Program-made: the position numbers and the translations under genes
In this document: one piece after another, positions 14,630 through 27,338 of the stretch
Layout of the letters: the number at the start of each line of letters is the position of its first letter
Numbering within the stretch: the first letter of the stretch is position 1
Source: Apostichopus japonicus
Taxonomy: Eukaryota > Echinodermata > Holothuroidea > Aspidochirotida > Stichopodidae
Assembly (NCBI RefSeq): GCF_037975245.1
Contig: NC_092563.1
Location: 29,723,960-29,787,959, forward strand
Direction: 5' to 3'
Length of the DNA: 64,000 nt
Notes under the pieces: generated by a model
Told to the model about the DNA's origin: nothing
The model's database searches: none
What the model saw: only the letters and a program-made list of their open reading frames with translations

Positions 14630-17600
14630 AACCACAGACACTGGTACATGACCATATGACCGTCTACATTATGAATACCCACAGACACTGGTACATGACC
14701 ATATGACCGTCTACAATATGGAAGAACTACAGACACTGGTACATGACCCTATGGCCGTCTACAGTATGAAAAACCACAGACACTGGTACATGACCATATG
14801 ACCGTTTACAATATGGAAGAACCACAGACAGTGGTACATGACCATCTCCATTATGAATAACCACAGACACTACACATGACCCTATGACCGTCTACATTAT
14901 GATATAACCACAGACACTGGTACATGACCATATGACCGTCTACAATATGGAAGAACCACAGACACTGGTACATGACCATATGGCCGTCTACATCATGAAA
15001 AACCACAGATACTGGTACATGACCCTATGACCGTCTACAAGATGAATAACCATAGACAGTGGTACATGACCCTATGACAATCTACATTATGAAGAACCAC
15101 AGACACTGGTACATGACCCTATGACCGTCTATATTATGAAGAACCACAGACACTGGCACATGACTGTAGACCGTCTATATTATGAAGAACCACAGACACT
15201 GGTACATGACCATATGACCGTCTACATCATGAAGAACCACAGACACTGGTACATGACCATATGACCGTCTACATTATGAAGAACCACAGACACGGGTACA
15301 TGACCCTATGACCGTCTACATTATGAATAACCACAGACACTGGTACATGACCATATGACCGTCTACATTATGAAGAAGCACAGACACTGGTACATGACCA
15401 TATGACCGTCTACATCATGAAAAACCACAGACACTGGTACATGACCATATGACCGTCTACATTATGAATAACCACAGACACTGGTACATGACCATATGAC
15501 CTTCTACATTATGAAGAACCACAGACACTGGTACATGACCATATGACCGTCTACATCATGAAAAACCACAGACACTGGTACATGACCATATGACCGTCTA
15601 CATTATGAATAAGCACAGACACTGGTACATGACCATATGACCGTCTACATTATGAAGAACCACAGACACTGGCACATGACCGTAGACCGTCTATATTATG
15701 AAGAACCACAGATACTGGCACATGACCATATGACCGTCTACATTATGAAGAACCACAGACACTGGTATATGACCATATGACCGTCTACATCATGACGAAC
15801 CACAGACACTGGTACATGACCATATGGCCGTCTACATTATGAATAACCACAGACACTGGTACATGACCATATGACCGTCTACATTATGAATAACCACAGA
15901 CACTGGTACATGACCATATGACCGTCTACATTATGAAGAACCACAGACACTGGTACATGACCATATGACCGTCTACATTATGAATAAGCACAGACACTGG
16001 TACATGACCATATGACCGTCTACATTATGAAGAACCACAGACACTGGTACATGACCATATGACCGTCTACATCATGAAAAACCACAGACACTGGTACATG
16101 ACCATATGACCGTCTACATTATGAATAACCACAGACACTGGTACATGACCATATGACCGTCTACATTATGAAGAACCACAGACACTGGTACATGACCATA
16201 TGACCGTCTATATTATGAAGAACCACAGACACTGGTACATGACCATATGACCGTCTACATCATGAAGAACCACAGACACTGGTACATGACCATATGACCG
16301 TCTACATGATGAAGAACCACAGACACTGGAACATGACCATATGACCGTCTACATGATGAATAACCACAGACACTGGTACATGACCATATGACCGTCTACA
16401 TGATGAATAACCACAGACACTGGTACATGACCATATGACCATCTACATTATGAAGAACCACAGACACTGGCACATGACCGTAGACCGTCTATATTATGAA
16501 GAACCACAGACACTGGTACATGACCATATGACCGTCTACATGATGAAGAACCACAGACACTGGAACATGACCATATGACCGTCTACATTATGAATAACCA
16601 TAGACACTGGTACATGACCATATAACCGTCTACGTGATGAAGAACCACAGACACTGGTACATGACCCTATGACCGTCTACATTATGAATAACCACAGACA
16701 CTGGCACATGACCGTAGACCGTCTATATTATGAAGAACCAGAGATACTGCCACATGACCCTATGACCGTCTATATTATGAAGAACCACAGACACTGGTAC
16801 ATGACCATATGACCGTCTATATTATGAAGAACCACAGACACTGGTACATGACCATATGACCGTCTACATAATGAAGAACCACAGACACTGGTACATGACC
16901 ATATGACCGTCTACATTATGAAGAACCACAGACACTGGTACATGACCATATGACCGTCTACATTATGAAGAACCACAGACACTGGTACATGACCCTATGA
17001 CTGTTTACATTATGCATAACCACAGACACTGGTACATGACCCTATGACCGTCTACATGATGAAGAACCACAGACACTGGCACATGACCATATGGCCGTCT
17101 ACAATATGGAAGAACCACAGACACTGGTACATGACCATATGACTGTCTACATTATGCATAACCACAGACACTGGTACATGACCATATGACCGTCTACATG
17201 ATGAAGAACCACAGACACTGGTACATGACCATATGACCGTCTACATGATAAAGAACCACAGACACTGGTACATGACCCTATGACCGTCTACATTATGAAG
17301 AACCACAGACACTGGTACATGACCCTATGACCGTCTACATTATGAAAAACCACAGACACTGGTACATGACCATATGACCGCCTACATGATGAAGAACCAC
17401 AGACAGTTGTACATGACCATATGACCGTCTACATTATGAATAACCACAGACACTGGTACATGACCATATGACCATCTACATTATGAAGAACCACAGACAC
17501 TGGTACATGACCCTATGACCATCTACATTATGAAGAACCACAGACACTGGTACATGACCATATGACCATCTACATGATGAAGAACCACAGACACTGGTAC

Positions 17601-18712
17601 ATGACCATATGACCGCCTACATGATGAAGAACCACAGACAGTTGTACATGACCATATGACCGTCTACATTATGAATAACCACAGACACTGGTTCATGACC
17701 ATATGACCATCTACATTATGAAAAACCACAGACACTGGTACATGACCATATGACCGTCTACAATATGAATAACCACAGACACTATGAAGAACCACATACA
17801 GTGTTACATGACCCTATGACCGTCTACATTATGAATAACCACAGACACTGGTACATGACCATATGACCGTCTACATTATGAATAACCACAGACACTGGTA
17901 CATGACCATATGACCGCCTACATGATGAAGAACCACAGACAATTGTACATGACCATATGACCGTCTACATTATGAATAACCACAGACACTGGTACATGAC
18001 CATATGACCATCTACATTATGAAGAACCACAGACACTGGTACATGACCCTATGACCATCTACATTATGAAGAACCACAGACACTGGTACATGACCATATG
18101 ACCATCTACATGATGAAGAACCACAGACACTGGTACATGACCATATGACCGCCTACATGATGAAGAACCACAGACAGTCGTACATGACCATATGACCGTC
18201 TACATTATGAATAACCACAGACACTGGTTCATGACCATATGACCATCTACATTATGAAAAACCACAGACACTGGTACTTGACCATATGACCGTCTACAAT
18301 ATGAATAACCACAGACACTATGAAGAACCACATACAGTGTTACATGACCCTATTACCGTCTACATTATGAATAACCACAGACACTGGTACATGACCCTAT
18401 GACCGTCTACATTATGAAGAACCACAGTCTTGACACTGGTACATGACCATATGACCGTCTACATTATGAAGAACCACAGACACTGGTACATGACCCTTCC
18501 TATGACTGTCTACATTATGAAGAACCACAGACACTGGTACATGACCATATGACCGTCTACATTATGAATAACCACAGACACTGGTACATGACCATATGAC
18601 CGTCTACAATATGGAAGAACTACAGACACTGGTACATGACCATATGACCGTCTACATTATGAAGAACCACAGACACTGGTACATGACCCTATGACCGTCT
18701 ACATTATGAAGA
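14630..18712. repeat. 47-bp satellite array, about 87 copies
   Basis: Tandem copies of a 47-bp unit containing ACCACAGACACTGGTACATG, ACCATATGACCGTCTACAT and TATGAAGA. Units differ by point changes (CATATG/CCTATG, TTATGAAGA/TGATGAAGA/TTATGAATA), and one variant (GTAGACCGTCTATATTATG) recurs several times. A block of about 455 bases near 17376-17830 is repeated at about 17911-18366, an offset of 536 bases, so higher-order duplication has occurred. No spacers of unique sequence separate the units. Confidence 0.97.
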
Positions 18713-20657
18713 ACTGCATTGCATTCCAAACGGCAGTCTTTCATCAGTAAGTGTGATGTCCGTTAGGCCTCTTGGTTTTACTGCGGGGTTCTTGATTTCT
18801 TGTTAACATACTTTTTGACCCCACCCTAAAATGGTACTTCCATCCGATATGAACGTTTTCCATATAGGTCTGTAAATCATCCCCGGGTACATAACATGAG
18901 TGATGAGGTTACAGCAAATGGTACACACCAATGGAAGGGGAACTTACAAACCAGACCTCTCTAAAAGATGAAAGGAGGGTCATCACGTCACAAAGCAATC
19001 ACAAAAAGCAACGACCTCTCCGTCTTTTGTTGTGTAGTATTTCAATAACGTTACACGGAGGAGATTGTCCGCTGAAACACATCATGCATATAATTTATAA
19101 TACTCAGTTTATATGAACAGCTCCCACGTGTTAGTAAATAATGACATTCAACAGTTAGCACGTTAAAAATACAGGCTAGGACAACTTGTAGACTAAGAGT
19201 GCATGACCGTATAACAGCGAAGCATACGACGCCATTCCCTTCCTCGAAAAGGACACGTGATCATTCCGACTTGTAAGGCGACAGTGTCATAAAATATTGA
19301 GAAGAAATTGCATATTCCCCGCATTAATTGTCAGCTTGAATTTTGTGCCACATAATGTGTATTTGTTATGAGCGTCAAAGTTTTGAAGCCGACCGTTTTA
19401 TTTTGCCAAATGTATAGTACAATCTTTATTGACTACAGAGGTGTTACAAGGTGATAAATGCTAAAAAGATATAACCTTTAACCAGCTATGTAAAGTACCG
19501 CTTGTTATGTTGGATACTGTTTCGACAGATTGACAAGATGGCAGGATATGGATCGGGAACTCATACAAGGTTTGGTCTGCTACAGCTAAATGGTGAGCTT
19601 TGATTTCCACAGCAAACTAGTCATACAAACGACCATGTCTCTTGTGTCACAGCTAGTGTTCATTTCCTGAGTGGACATTTGACAAAACTTTCTTTCCAGA
19701 ATTCTGTCACTTTTTGATAAAGTTACAGTACATTGCTTAGAAAACTTAGACCCTTACGAACTCAGTTATATAACACTTTACCGACTCAAGGCTCCACGAA
19801 ACCTCATGACATCCGATATTGTGTCGTCTGTGTCCCTGTAGCTACTGTCGGTTAAGCACCCCCATCACAGCATTGTTTATCCACTGAAAAATTGTTTGGG
19901 GAGTTCCTTTTGCATCCCTTTAGTAGAGTAAAGAAATCCTGTGGTTCCCCCCCCCCCCCAACCTCGTTTTCTAATAAAAACAACACCAAAATGACAACAC
20001 AATTGAACATGAACAAGGATTAAGTAATGACTGTGAGGGGATTATGTCTGGCTGTCTCGTTGTTCGTAACAACCCTTGCAGGTTTGACTCACCTCACCTA
20101 ACCCCACCTTCTTCATTATCTTTCGCGGATGCTATTGGATGATAATATGTATGTTTGGATGATGACGTCATTGTTTCAATTATCTTCCACTGAAAGCCGG
20201 TATTGTACAAAGCGGATTTGGAAAAGTCTAATTCTACACACAAGGAATTGAATTAGTCAGGCGACTGTGCAAGTTAGTATCGTGAGCTATTCCTTAGTAA
20301 ACTCAATCACGTGGTGGTGGTAAAGCAAACCTTCGCGTCTTTTTACAAAATTTTTAATTACGTTGCAATCGTCATTTACGCAACGACTTTAACAATTGTG
20401 TGACACATTTGCCAGTCCCAAAAAGGTGGCATGTATTGTTCGCAAAATATATTTATCGTCTGTTCGGTTGATTGACACCACTTTCAGCTTTGCCGTTTTT
20501 ATATGTAGTCATCGTCCCAAATTCATCTCGTGGTTGAAATTCAATTTGAACTTACTGCTCTTAAAATCGTCCCGGCCGTAGTGACTATTCTGTAAGTGTG
20601 TTTCGCTTAGAAAACGCAGAAGTTGACTTATTTACGTATAATTTAGAGAAAAACAAA
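18713..20657. other. No gene recognised; upstream of the first GPCR
   Basis: Mostly unique-looking non-coding sequence that includes the proximal upstream region of the GPCR at 20658. A poly(C) tract lies near 19949. I cannot identify a core promoter. Confidence 0.5.
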
Positions 20658-21704
20658 ATGGCGATGAACTCCAGCAACATTTCCGAGGACACATTTTATC
20701 TTCGGTTAGGACTTTTCCCGCTTTCCCTATATCTACTCGCACACGGGATAGTCATATTTCTAACACTTGTTGGTAATTCTGTAGTTATTATTACGATCGT
20801 CAAAAATCGTTTAATCCAAACTCCAAACAACATTTTTCTCTGCGGTCTGGCGGTAGCGGATGTTCTCACCGGTCTAATCGCGGTACCATCAGCGATGTTC
20901 GTGCGCGTTGTCATCAGCCAATTAACCTGCCGGGCAGGTTCTAGACCTTTCTTTTTCGTGCCAGCATTTGTTTTCTGTGCAGTTTCTGTCGGCCATTTGA
21001 TTGTCATAACCATTGATCGGTTAATTGCGGTTTCGTCACCGTTGAAGTATCACATGTATGTAACGAAAAGCAAGTGCAAATTTATCTTTGCGTCAATTTC
21101 GATATTCGGTATTGGACTTGGATCGATGCCGGCCTTTGGCGGACTAAAACATCCTAATCAGTGGGTGTGTGGAAATGTCCCATATAAGTCTGGTGCCGTG
21201 GCTGGTCATTCGTTGCTTATTGCTGGTTTTACGCCAACTATCTTAGCAATCCTACTTTGTAGCTACGCGCGCATCTTCGTGATTGCGCAACGACACCTAA
21301 AAGAGGTGTCTCGTCGGCGACTTACTGGAATGGACGTAGATCGTGTTCGATATTTGGAATCTAAATCTCGAATGAAAGCAACGGTTACCGCGGTGTTGGT
21401 GGTGTTGATATTTAGCATCTGTTGGTTGCCGATGTCTGTCAAATTGGTTGTCGATGTTCTTTACGATCCACCGGTAGATGTACAGTTTGTTTATCAAACC
21501 ATTGTAGAGATCTTGTCGTTCGCTAATTCTGCGCTTAATCCCATTATTTACGCTCTCAGAAGTAAGAAATACAGAGATTCATTTAAAGTAGCCCTGTCCG
21601 TTCTTTCGAATAAAAAACGAGGGCCAACGGTCGGTCACGATTCTGTAAACCGGAATATTTCCTTGAGCACAAGTTTAACAACGGGTTCATCATTTGGACT
21701 TTAA
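20658..21704 (+). CDS. Rhodopsin-like (class A) GPCR, intronless, paralogue 1
   Basis: A 348-residue seven-helix receptor of the plasma membrane, complete in one exon. Hallmarks are the GN pair at 39-40 (helix 1), LAVAD with Asp68 (helix 2), Asp120-Arg121-Leu122 in place of DRY (helix 3), Cys91 and Cys171 as a possible disulphide, CWLP at 255-258 (helix 6) and NPIIY at 294-298 (helix 7). Two N-glycosylation sequons (NSS, NIS) lie in the short N-terminus. The open frame extends 20 codons upstream without an ATG; I chose ATG 20658 because it has a good context and matches the start of the paralogue at 34278. There is no Asp at 3.32, so it is not a typical amine receptor; adenosine- or melanocortin-like receptors are the nearest look-alikes, but the ligand is unknown. 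The helix 4 Trp present in the paralogue is Ser148 here. Confidence 0.93.
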   Translation: MAMNSSNISEDTFYLRLGLFPLSLYLLAHGIVIFLTLVGNSVVIITIVKNRLIQTPNNIFLCGLAVADVLTGLIAVPSAMFVRVVISQLTCRAGSRPFFFVPAFVFCAVSVGHLIVITIDRLIAVSSPLKYHMYVTKSKCKFIFASISIFGIGLGSMPAFGGLKHPNQWVCGNVPYKSGAVAGHSLLIAGFTPTILAILLCSYARIFVIAQRHLKEVSRRRLTGMDVDRVRYLESKSRMKATVTAVLVVLIFSICWLPMSVKLVVDVLYDPPVDVQFVYQTIVEILSFANSALNPIIYALRSKKYRDSFKVALSVLSNKKRGPTVGHDSVNRNISLSTSLTTGSSFGL

Positions 21705-22472
21705 ATTATTAGAGTAAGGCAAAATATTTCATCAATATTTCAACAGAACTGGCATTGTTCGATATAGGTGGCAAATGCCTACAGTGAAATTCTGTAGCAG
21801 ATATTTCCCAGGGTCTCATAATTGACCCCGGACAAGAAGCTGTAGACCGTGGCTCCCTCTCGTCAGGCATTCATTCAATATCAAGTTATTGTATTACTCT
21901 TCGACCCAATACTAGATATTTAGCCTGAAGACAGCACCGAATTTAATATGCAAATTAGTCTAGCTTTGGGTTACCCTGCTATGAGCGTGTGACAGGCCTA
22001 TAGATTTGCTAACTAACATAATTAAATGGGGTTTTTTTGAAAAGCAAGACATAACACCTAATAAAATATGTTAACGCGCATATAAATGTAATAGACAAAC
22101 TATAACATTAATGTTACTATTTTAAAGTAAAGTTGATAGCGAGGGATATTAAGCTGTAACGGAAATAGATATTTAACAACAACACTACAACGAGCTTTAT
22201 ATATTCTGTTCGATAAGCATCTTATACAAAGTTTTTACATATAATATAGGCATACTTAGTGGAGCGGACAGTTTTTTTTTTCAGCCATTTGACCTAGTTA
22301 GGCTTAATAAGGCTATCAATAAAAATTGGTCACTGCGTGTGACGTATATAAACAAAATATTAATTAGACCAGTTTTCATAGATAAGAGTTTACAGTTTAA
22401 GTTCTTCACGAGTTTTTGTTGAAATGGCTTCACGTATGACTGCAATATATTGTTGTGTTATAAAACGGCGTG
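21705..22472. other. GPCR 3' flank, including a segment shared with other loci
   Basis: Just after the stop codon, from TTAGAGTAAGGCAAAA (about 21709) to about 21795, the sequence matches the stretches at 23272-23345 and 47234-47290. The shared words include AACAGAACT, ATTGTTCGATA and GCCTACAGTG. This is probably 3' UTR. The rest to 22472 is AT-rich and featureless. Confidence 0.6.
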
Positions 22473-22684
<212 letters not shown>

Positions 22685-22688
<4 letters not shown>

Positions 22689-22782
22689 ATACTAGATCTT
22701 CAGACAACTCTGAAGATCGCTATAACGCGTGAAACTCCGAGTAACAACTACTAGTGTTCCACTAGTCTCATCTAGTATCAAC
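22685..22782. mobile_element. 98-bp foldback MITE in a TA repeat
   Basis: GTTGATACTAGAT at the left and ATCTAGTATCAAC at the right are exact inverted repeats. With the flanking ATATAT the match extends to 19 bases. Inside are two further hairpins, CTTCAGA-CAAC-TCTGAAG and ACTAGTG-TTC-CACTAGT, so the element folds like a three-way junction. TA on both sides would fit a Tc1/mariner-type target, but the surrounding TA repeat makes this untestable here. Confidence 0.75.
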
Positions 22783-22840
22783 ATATATTACGCTCTGTCC
22801 AATGGACATAGAGCACTCTGCGCCAAGATAGACGCCAACC

Positions 22841-22842
<2 letters not shown>

Positions 22843-22916
<74 letters not shown>

Positions 22917-22924
22917 TATATATA
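22843..22924. repeat. (TA)n microsatellite
   Basis: About 80 bases of TA repeat immediately left of a SINE. Confidence 0.95.
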
Positions 22925-22939
22925 ATTGAACATTGAAAT

Positions 22940-23089
22940 CTTCCAGCCTCCACCGGGATTCAAACCCGGGCCTCCCGCGGACACCCTAACCACTAGGCTA
23001 TGGACGCTGATTGTATGTCCATAGGTTTGAAACCGGTAAGGAAGGTCGTAATTCCACTGTATCCCGTTTTCACCGATGGAGGCTGGAAG
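22940..23089 (-). mobile_element. tRNA-derived SINE with inverted-repeat ends
   Basis: On the minus strand TAGCCTAGTGGTTAGGG (22984-23000) is a polymerase III A box and GGTTTGAATCCC (22955-22966) a B box. The spacing is tRNA-like, and a paired T-arm (CCGGG/CCCGG) surrounds the B box. The unit is bounded by CTTCCAGCCTCCA (22940) and TGGAGGCTGGAAG (to 23089). Parts recur at about 23340-23375, 28097-28135 and 47025-47055. It is not an intact tRNA gene. Confidence 0.8.
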
Positions 23090-23159
23090 TTTTTCCACTG
23101 TTCTAAATGTTCCAACTCATTACGGTACGTTTTCAATCATATATATATTCATTTGCCTT

Positions 23160-23350
23160 TGTCGTTTACCTCTATTTCATTAACAAAAGTCTGTTTAAAG
23201 TATCTTTTTCGAGATCCGGCCTTAGGAATCACAAATGACTTCGAGTTGGTTGGAATCATGTTTGATCTCTAGAGTAAGGCAAATATGTCACCAAAAACAG
23301 AACTAGTATTGTTCGATACAGGTGACAAACGCCTACAGTGGAATTACGAC
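23160..23350 (+). pseudogene. Possible 3' end of a third GPCR copy
   Basis: A short open frame ends KYLFRDPALGITNDF...MFDL and then stops at a TAG (23270-23272). The following AGTAAGGCAAA sequence matches the 3' flank of the receptor at 20658 for about 75 bases. The frame lies where a receptor tail would be expected: KVCLKYL can be set against FKVALSVL, and MFDL-stop against SFGL-stop. A second copy at 47140-47290 keeps the same frame and stop. No transmembrane part is present. I read it as a partial receptor copy carried in a dispersed repeat, but the coding resemblance is short. Confidence 0.4.
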
Positions 23351-23375
23351 ATTCCTTACCGGTTTCGACGCATTG

Positions 23376-24129
23376 ATTTTTCGTTGCATCAAAATTAATG
23401 TATTTAAAAAAAAAGTGATGACAGGTTTCGTGTTTATTTGTTTTTATTTACTTTTGCCATGAAGAAGAAGGCTTTATGAACCCGACTATACATGTATGGT
23501 CAGTAATTTCAGATTAATATTCAGAATATTCATCATTAATTCTCTTTCATTAGTAATCAAGTCACTGTTTCTTTGCCAAATGGTATATACTCAAAACGTT
23601 ATTTATTAAGCTTATTATAATGTATATATATACAGACTTTATGTGCATGTTTTTATTGATATATGTGATTATTATAAATAAACTTTTAACCATCTTCGTA
23701 AACGTAAATAGTTCCCTTTTAAAAAAAAAATGAAACTTGTAAACAAGAGTTACCCTGTCGTCCACTGCCGGCCGATTAACAAAGAAGCAAAAGTAGGATT
23801 TTCAAAGGTCCCGCGCTAAATGCTTGCAAACTATCAACATCAACTCAGTGACTCTATACTTGCTCTACATATACTGTCTGCAACTCTTATAAACGACTGG
23901 GTGTTTAAGGTTAGTGATTTTAGCAAATTTTCGCCTTCAAATTGGGGTTATTATATTAACGAATTAATTAATGGGAGTATGAGATCTGTGTGATACATAA
24001 ACGACACATAAATACGAAGACTGTATTTAAAACCGAAGTCACAAAGATGAAAACGAATACGGAACGTGCCTTAGCTGATTGCTACAGGCCCCGCACTAGC
24101 TTAATCCAGTCCTGCTGTCGTTGACTCAG
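23376..24129. other. No gene recognised
   Basis: AT-rich non-coding sequence; nothing stands out. Confidence 0.5.
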
Positions 24130-24487
24130 GCATTGAAGACTCGCCCAAACCGCGTGCCGCCCTCTGAAAAAAAAATTAACTTTCCGTTCAGTGAAGTTTT
24201 TTTTTCTTGTCCCTTAAAAATGCAGACAGTAATGAAACGTGATACCTTGTTATCTTTAGCTGGACGTGAGATGTCCATAGCTGCTATGTATACTGTGTTG
24301 TGAGTATTGACCGTAGCTACTTGTATGAATTGACTGTACACTAGTGTCTAATTACCGACGGTAGCAAGCTGTGTGTGTATTTTCTCGGATGGTGGTGTCT
24401 AACACTTTTGTTACACCTCATCCGAAAATAGGTCAGAATACCGGCATCAGACGTGTCTTTGTGCGCGAGTCTTCACTCCCTTTAAGG
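24130..24487 (-). mobile_element. MITE-like repeat, copy A (inverted relative to 56422-56777)
   Basis: It matches the reverse complement of 56422-56777 over its whole length. Shared words include GCATTGAAGACT, GTAATGAAACGTGATACCTT, GTACACTAGTGTCTAATTAC, TTTTGTTACACCTCAT and CCCTTTAAG. The ends are related inverted repeats (TTAAAGGNATTGAAGA type). There is no coding capacity. Confidence 0.8.
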
Positions 24488-26329
24488 AAGAGAAAGGTAA
24501 TTCAAGTGTGCTTTTTTTGGCAGAACAAATCCAAACAAAACGTTCAAATACTTGATTTTTGAGGTAAACTCCCCCTGCCACCCCCCCCCCCCCCCGCCCC
24601 CGCTTCATGTTGCTACCCCTCCAGACTGAATTCTGTTCCAGCGCTCTTGATTGCATATTGTACTCGTACGTACAAACAATATGCACATTTACCAGAAAAA
24701 CTTGTAGATTTATCTAAACACCCTCGGGGCGAATAATAAATATGCGATACTGACAGATGGATTCCCAAAATTAATTTTATAAGAGAAAAGTTAACTTCGC
24801 TGTGTTCTTCGAAACTATTTACAGAGATCAGAAATGGCTATATTCATGTTTACTTTTGAAAACTAGTCGAATAACGCTAAGAGCATAGCCTACAGTGTTC
24901 CTGAGCTGCATTTTTAATCACTTGAAGAGAAATTTGTCAACTTGATGGGGCTATTGTATTTTGAAAGCTAGCAAGTTATGAAAACAGAGTAGACAAATTG
25001 ATATAATCTTAAGAAAAGTCGAGAGTTATTTTTTTTTTTTTTTTGTCATTTGACTCAACATCAATAGAAACTTTTTAGAAATATGGTAACAAAAATATTT
25101 TAGAATGAAATAATTTTGAAATATTTTTGCCTCGTGTGTTTTCGGATCTTTTCATAAAATGTCTCGAAATACATACATTAGTTTTTCAATGTTTTTTGTT
25201 GTTGCTTGTTTACATAATAAATATCTTATTATGAATTTCCTCATTTGAATAAAACTAACCGTGTATCTCTTTTTTCTTTTATGCTAATAAGAAGGGGAAA
25301 ATTGGTAACCTTGGGAGGATGAAAAAACAATTCTTACTTTTTGTCATTGCGTATGATTGGTCAAATGAACACCTTTCTTAGACTTTAGCAAAATTGCGTA
25401 TGAACATCACCGTTTCGTGTTCACTGTAGTACGATGCTTGTTAACTTTGATCTTTCTGAGAAACAATGGATATTTCTAACAATTTTCGATTACAATGGTT
25501 TGACTTTTTACACTCAAATAAAATTATATACATTGTATTCTCAATAAAGGAGAGAAAATAATCACAAATTTTCCTTTCTAATCACGAAGCAAACGTGCAG
25601 GTATTTTAAGAAAGAGTAAAGATTCTGAATAATTATAGGGTAAGATCAGATCACATTTTGTAAGGTGCGTGACGTATAACCTTTCTGATGAAATGGGTTA
25701 ATGGGATAATTTCTCGCACGAAGTTAAATTTTTTCTTTGTTTTGCTTGCTTGTTTGTCTCGTTTTATTTTCATTGTTTTAATTTGATTTGTTTCTGTAAG
25801 TTTTTCAGCTCGCAATATCACTAGGTTTATCAAATCATTGTATAACTTGGCGACGAAATGAGGTGTGTACAATGAAGTATTCCAACTTCCAGTGGACTTG
25901 CTTCCTCGAGTATCAACTATTTCTGAAGAGTTTCAAGTAACATATGATCTGCAGTACAATTGAATGCTCCTTCACCCCGGCCTCCCCCCTCCCCCACATC
26001 TCAATCCCTATCGTCTGATTTATTTTACATATTCTCAGTCGTTATAAAGAATTCCAAATATTGCTCCGGAACCAGGACGCTCTTCCATACAGGTTCATAC
26101 CAATACCAAAATCAGTTGGAGAAGCCTAGATATTTCCACCACCCCTTCCCTCCCACCTCAACCCACCATCTTCGAATCATGTGCGGAACTGCAAAATATT
26201 TTCGGATGTCTTGATTGTAATCCCTTACATACTTGAATTCTGTCAAAAATGGAAGTCATTGCCAATAATTTCTATAGCGTTTGTCTCTGCTGGTAACCGA
26301 AAACTAGGCGTACGTAAACCACAACCACG

Positions 26330-26335
<6 letters not shown>
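24488..26335. other. No gene recognised
   Basis: AT-rich, with a poly(C) tract near 24584 and a poly(T) tract near 25029. Two clusters of CCTCCC/CCCACC words occur at 25975-26000 and 26140-26165. There is no coding signal. Confidence 0.5.
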
Positions 26336-26403
<68 letters not shown>

Positions 26404-26438
26404 GTGTGTATGTGCGTGTGTGCGTGTGTGTGTGTGTG
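26336..26438. repeat. (TA)n followed by (GT)n microsatellite
   Basis: About 67 bases of TA repeat run into about 35 bases of TG/CG-interrupted GT repeat. Confidence 0.95.
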
Positions 26439-26519
26439 AACGTACCAAGTTACTGGTCCCACCCAATATTATTGTGGAGGTGAGTATATGTGTTTGTGGG
26501 TGTGTGTATATATCTATTG

Positions 26520-26857
26520 CCATACTCCTGTGTAATCTGTCTAACTTTAATAAAAGAAACTTGAAGGAAGTCGAATTGATCCTTAAAGTACGTTCACTCT
26601 GTCATGGTCTCAATAGGGATACGGCTTTTCTTTCCGGGTTCAAGCACTTTGAACAGTATGGTGCTTACGGTAGACTAACGTGATTTCAACCCATCTTTTT
26701 ACACCTGACGAAGGACCAGGGTGTCCGAAAATTTGTAAGGCGTGCAGTAATATCTTGTCTAAATATTGTGTTGGATTTAAATATTTGAAGGCTTAACATG
26801 TTGTCATTATCTTTTCTACTATTATTTCTATCCAACACGTGAAACATCTCATCATGG

Positions 26858-26861
<4 letters not shown>
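26520..26861 (+). repeat. Probable retroelement remnant with a CTGACGA...GTCCGAAA motif
   Basis: At about 26708, CTGACGA is followed by AGGAC, six bases, GTCC and GAAAA. This resembles a hammerhead core with a stem II of GGAC/GTCC, but one extra A sits before the stem and I cannot build stems I or III. The element type is not identified. Confidence 0.3.

Positions 26862-27333
<472 letters not shown>

Positions 27334-27338
<5 letters not shown>

Noticed and set aside
14630-18712. CRISPR-like array
   Set aside because: Units of 47 bp abut directly with no unique spacers, and the genome is animal; it is a satellite.
20696-21013. Minus-strand frames over the GPCR coding regions (also 21297-21497, 34397-34916)
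   Set aside because: Antisense shadows of the receptor genes.
22955-23000. Functional tRNA gene on the minus strand
   Set aside because: A and B boxes are present but I cannot form a full acceptor stem, and the unit is bounded by SINE inverted repeats with other partial copies nearby.
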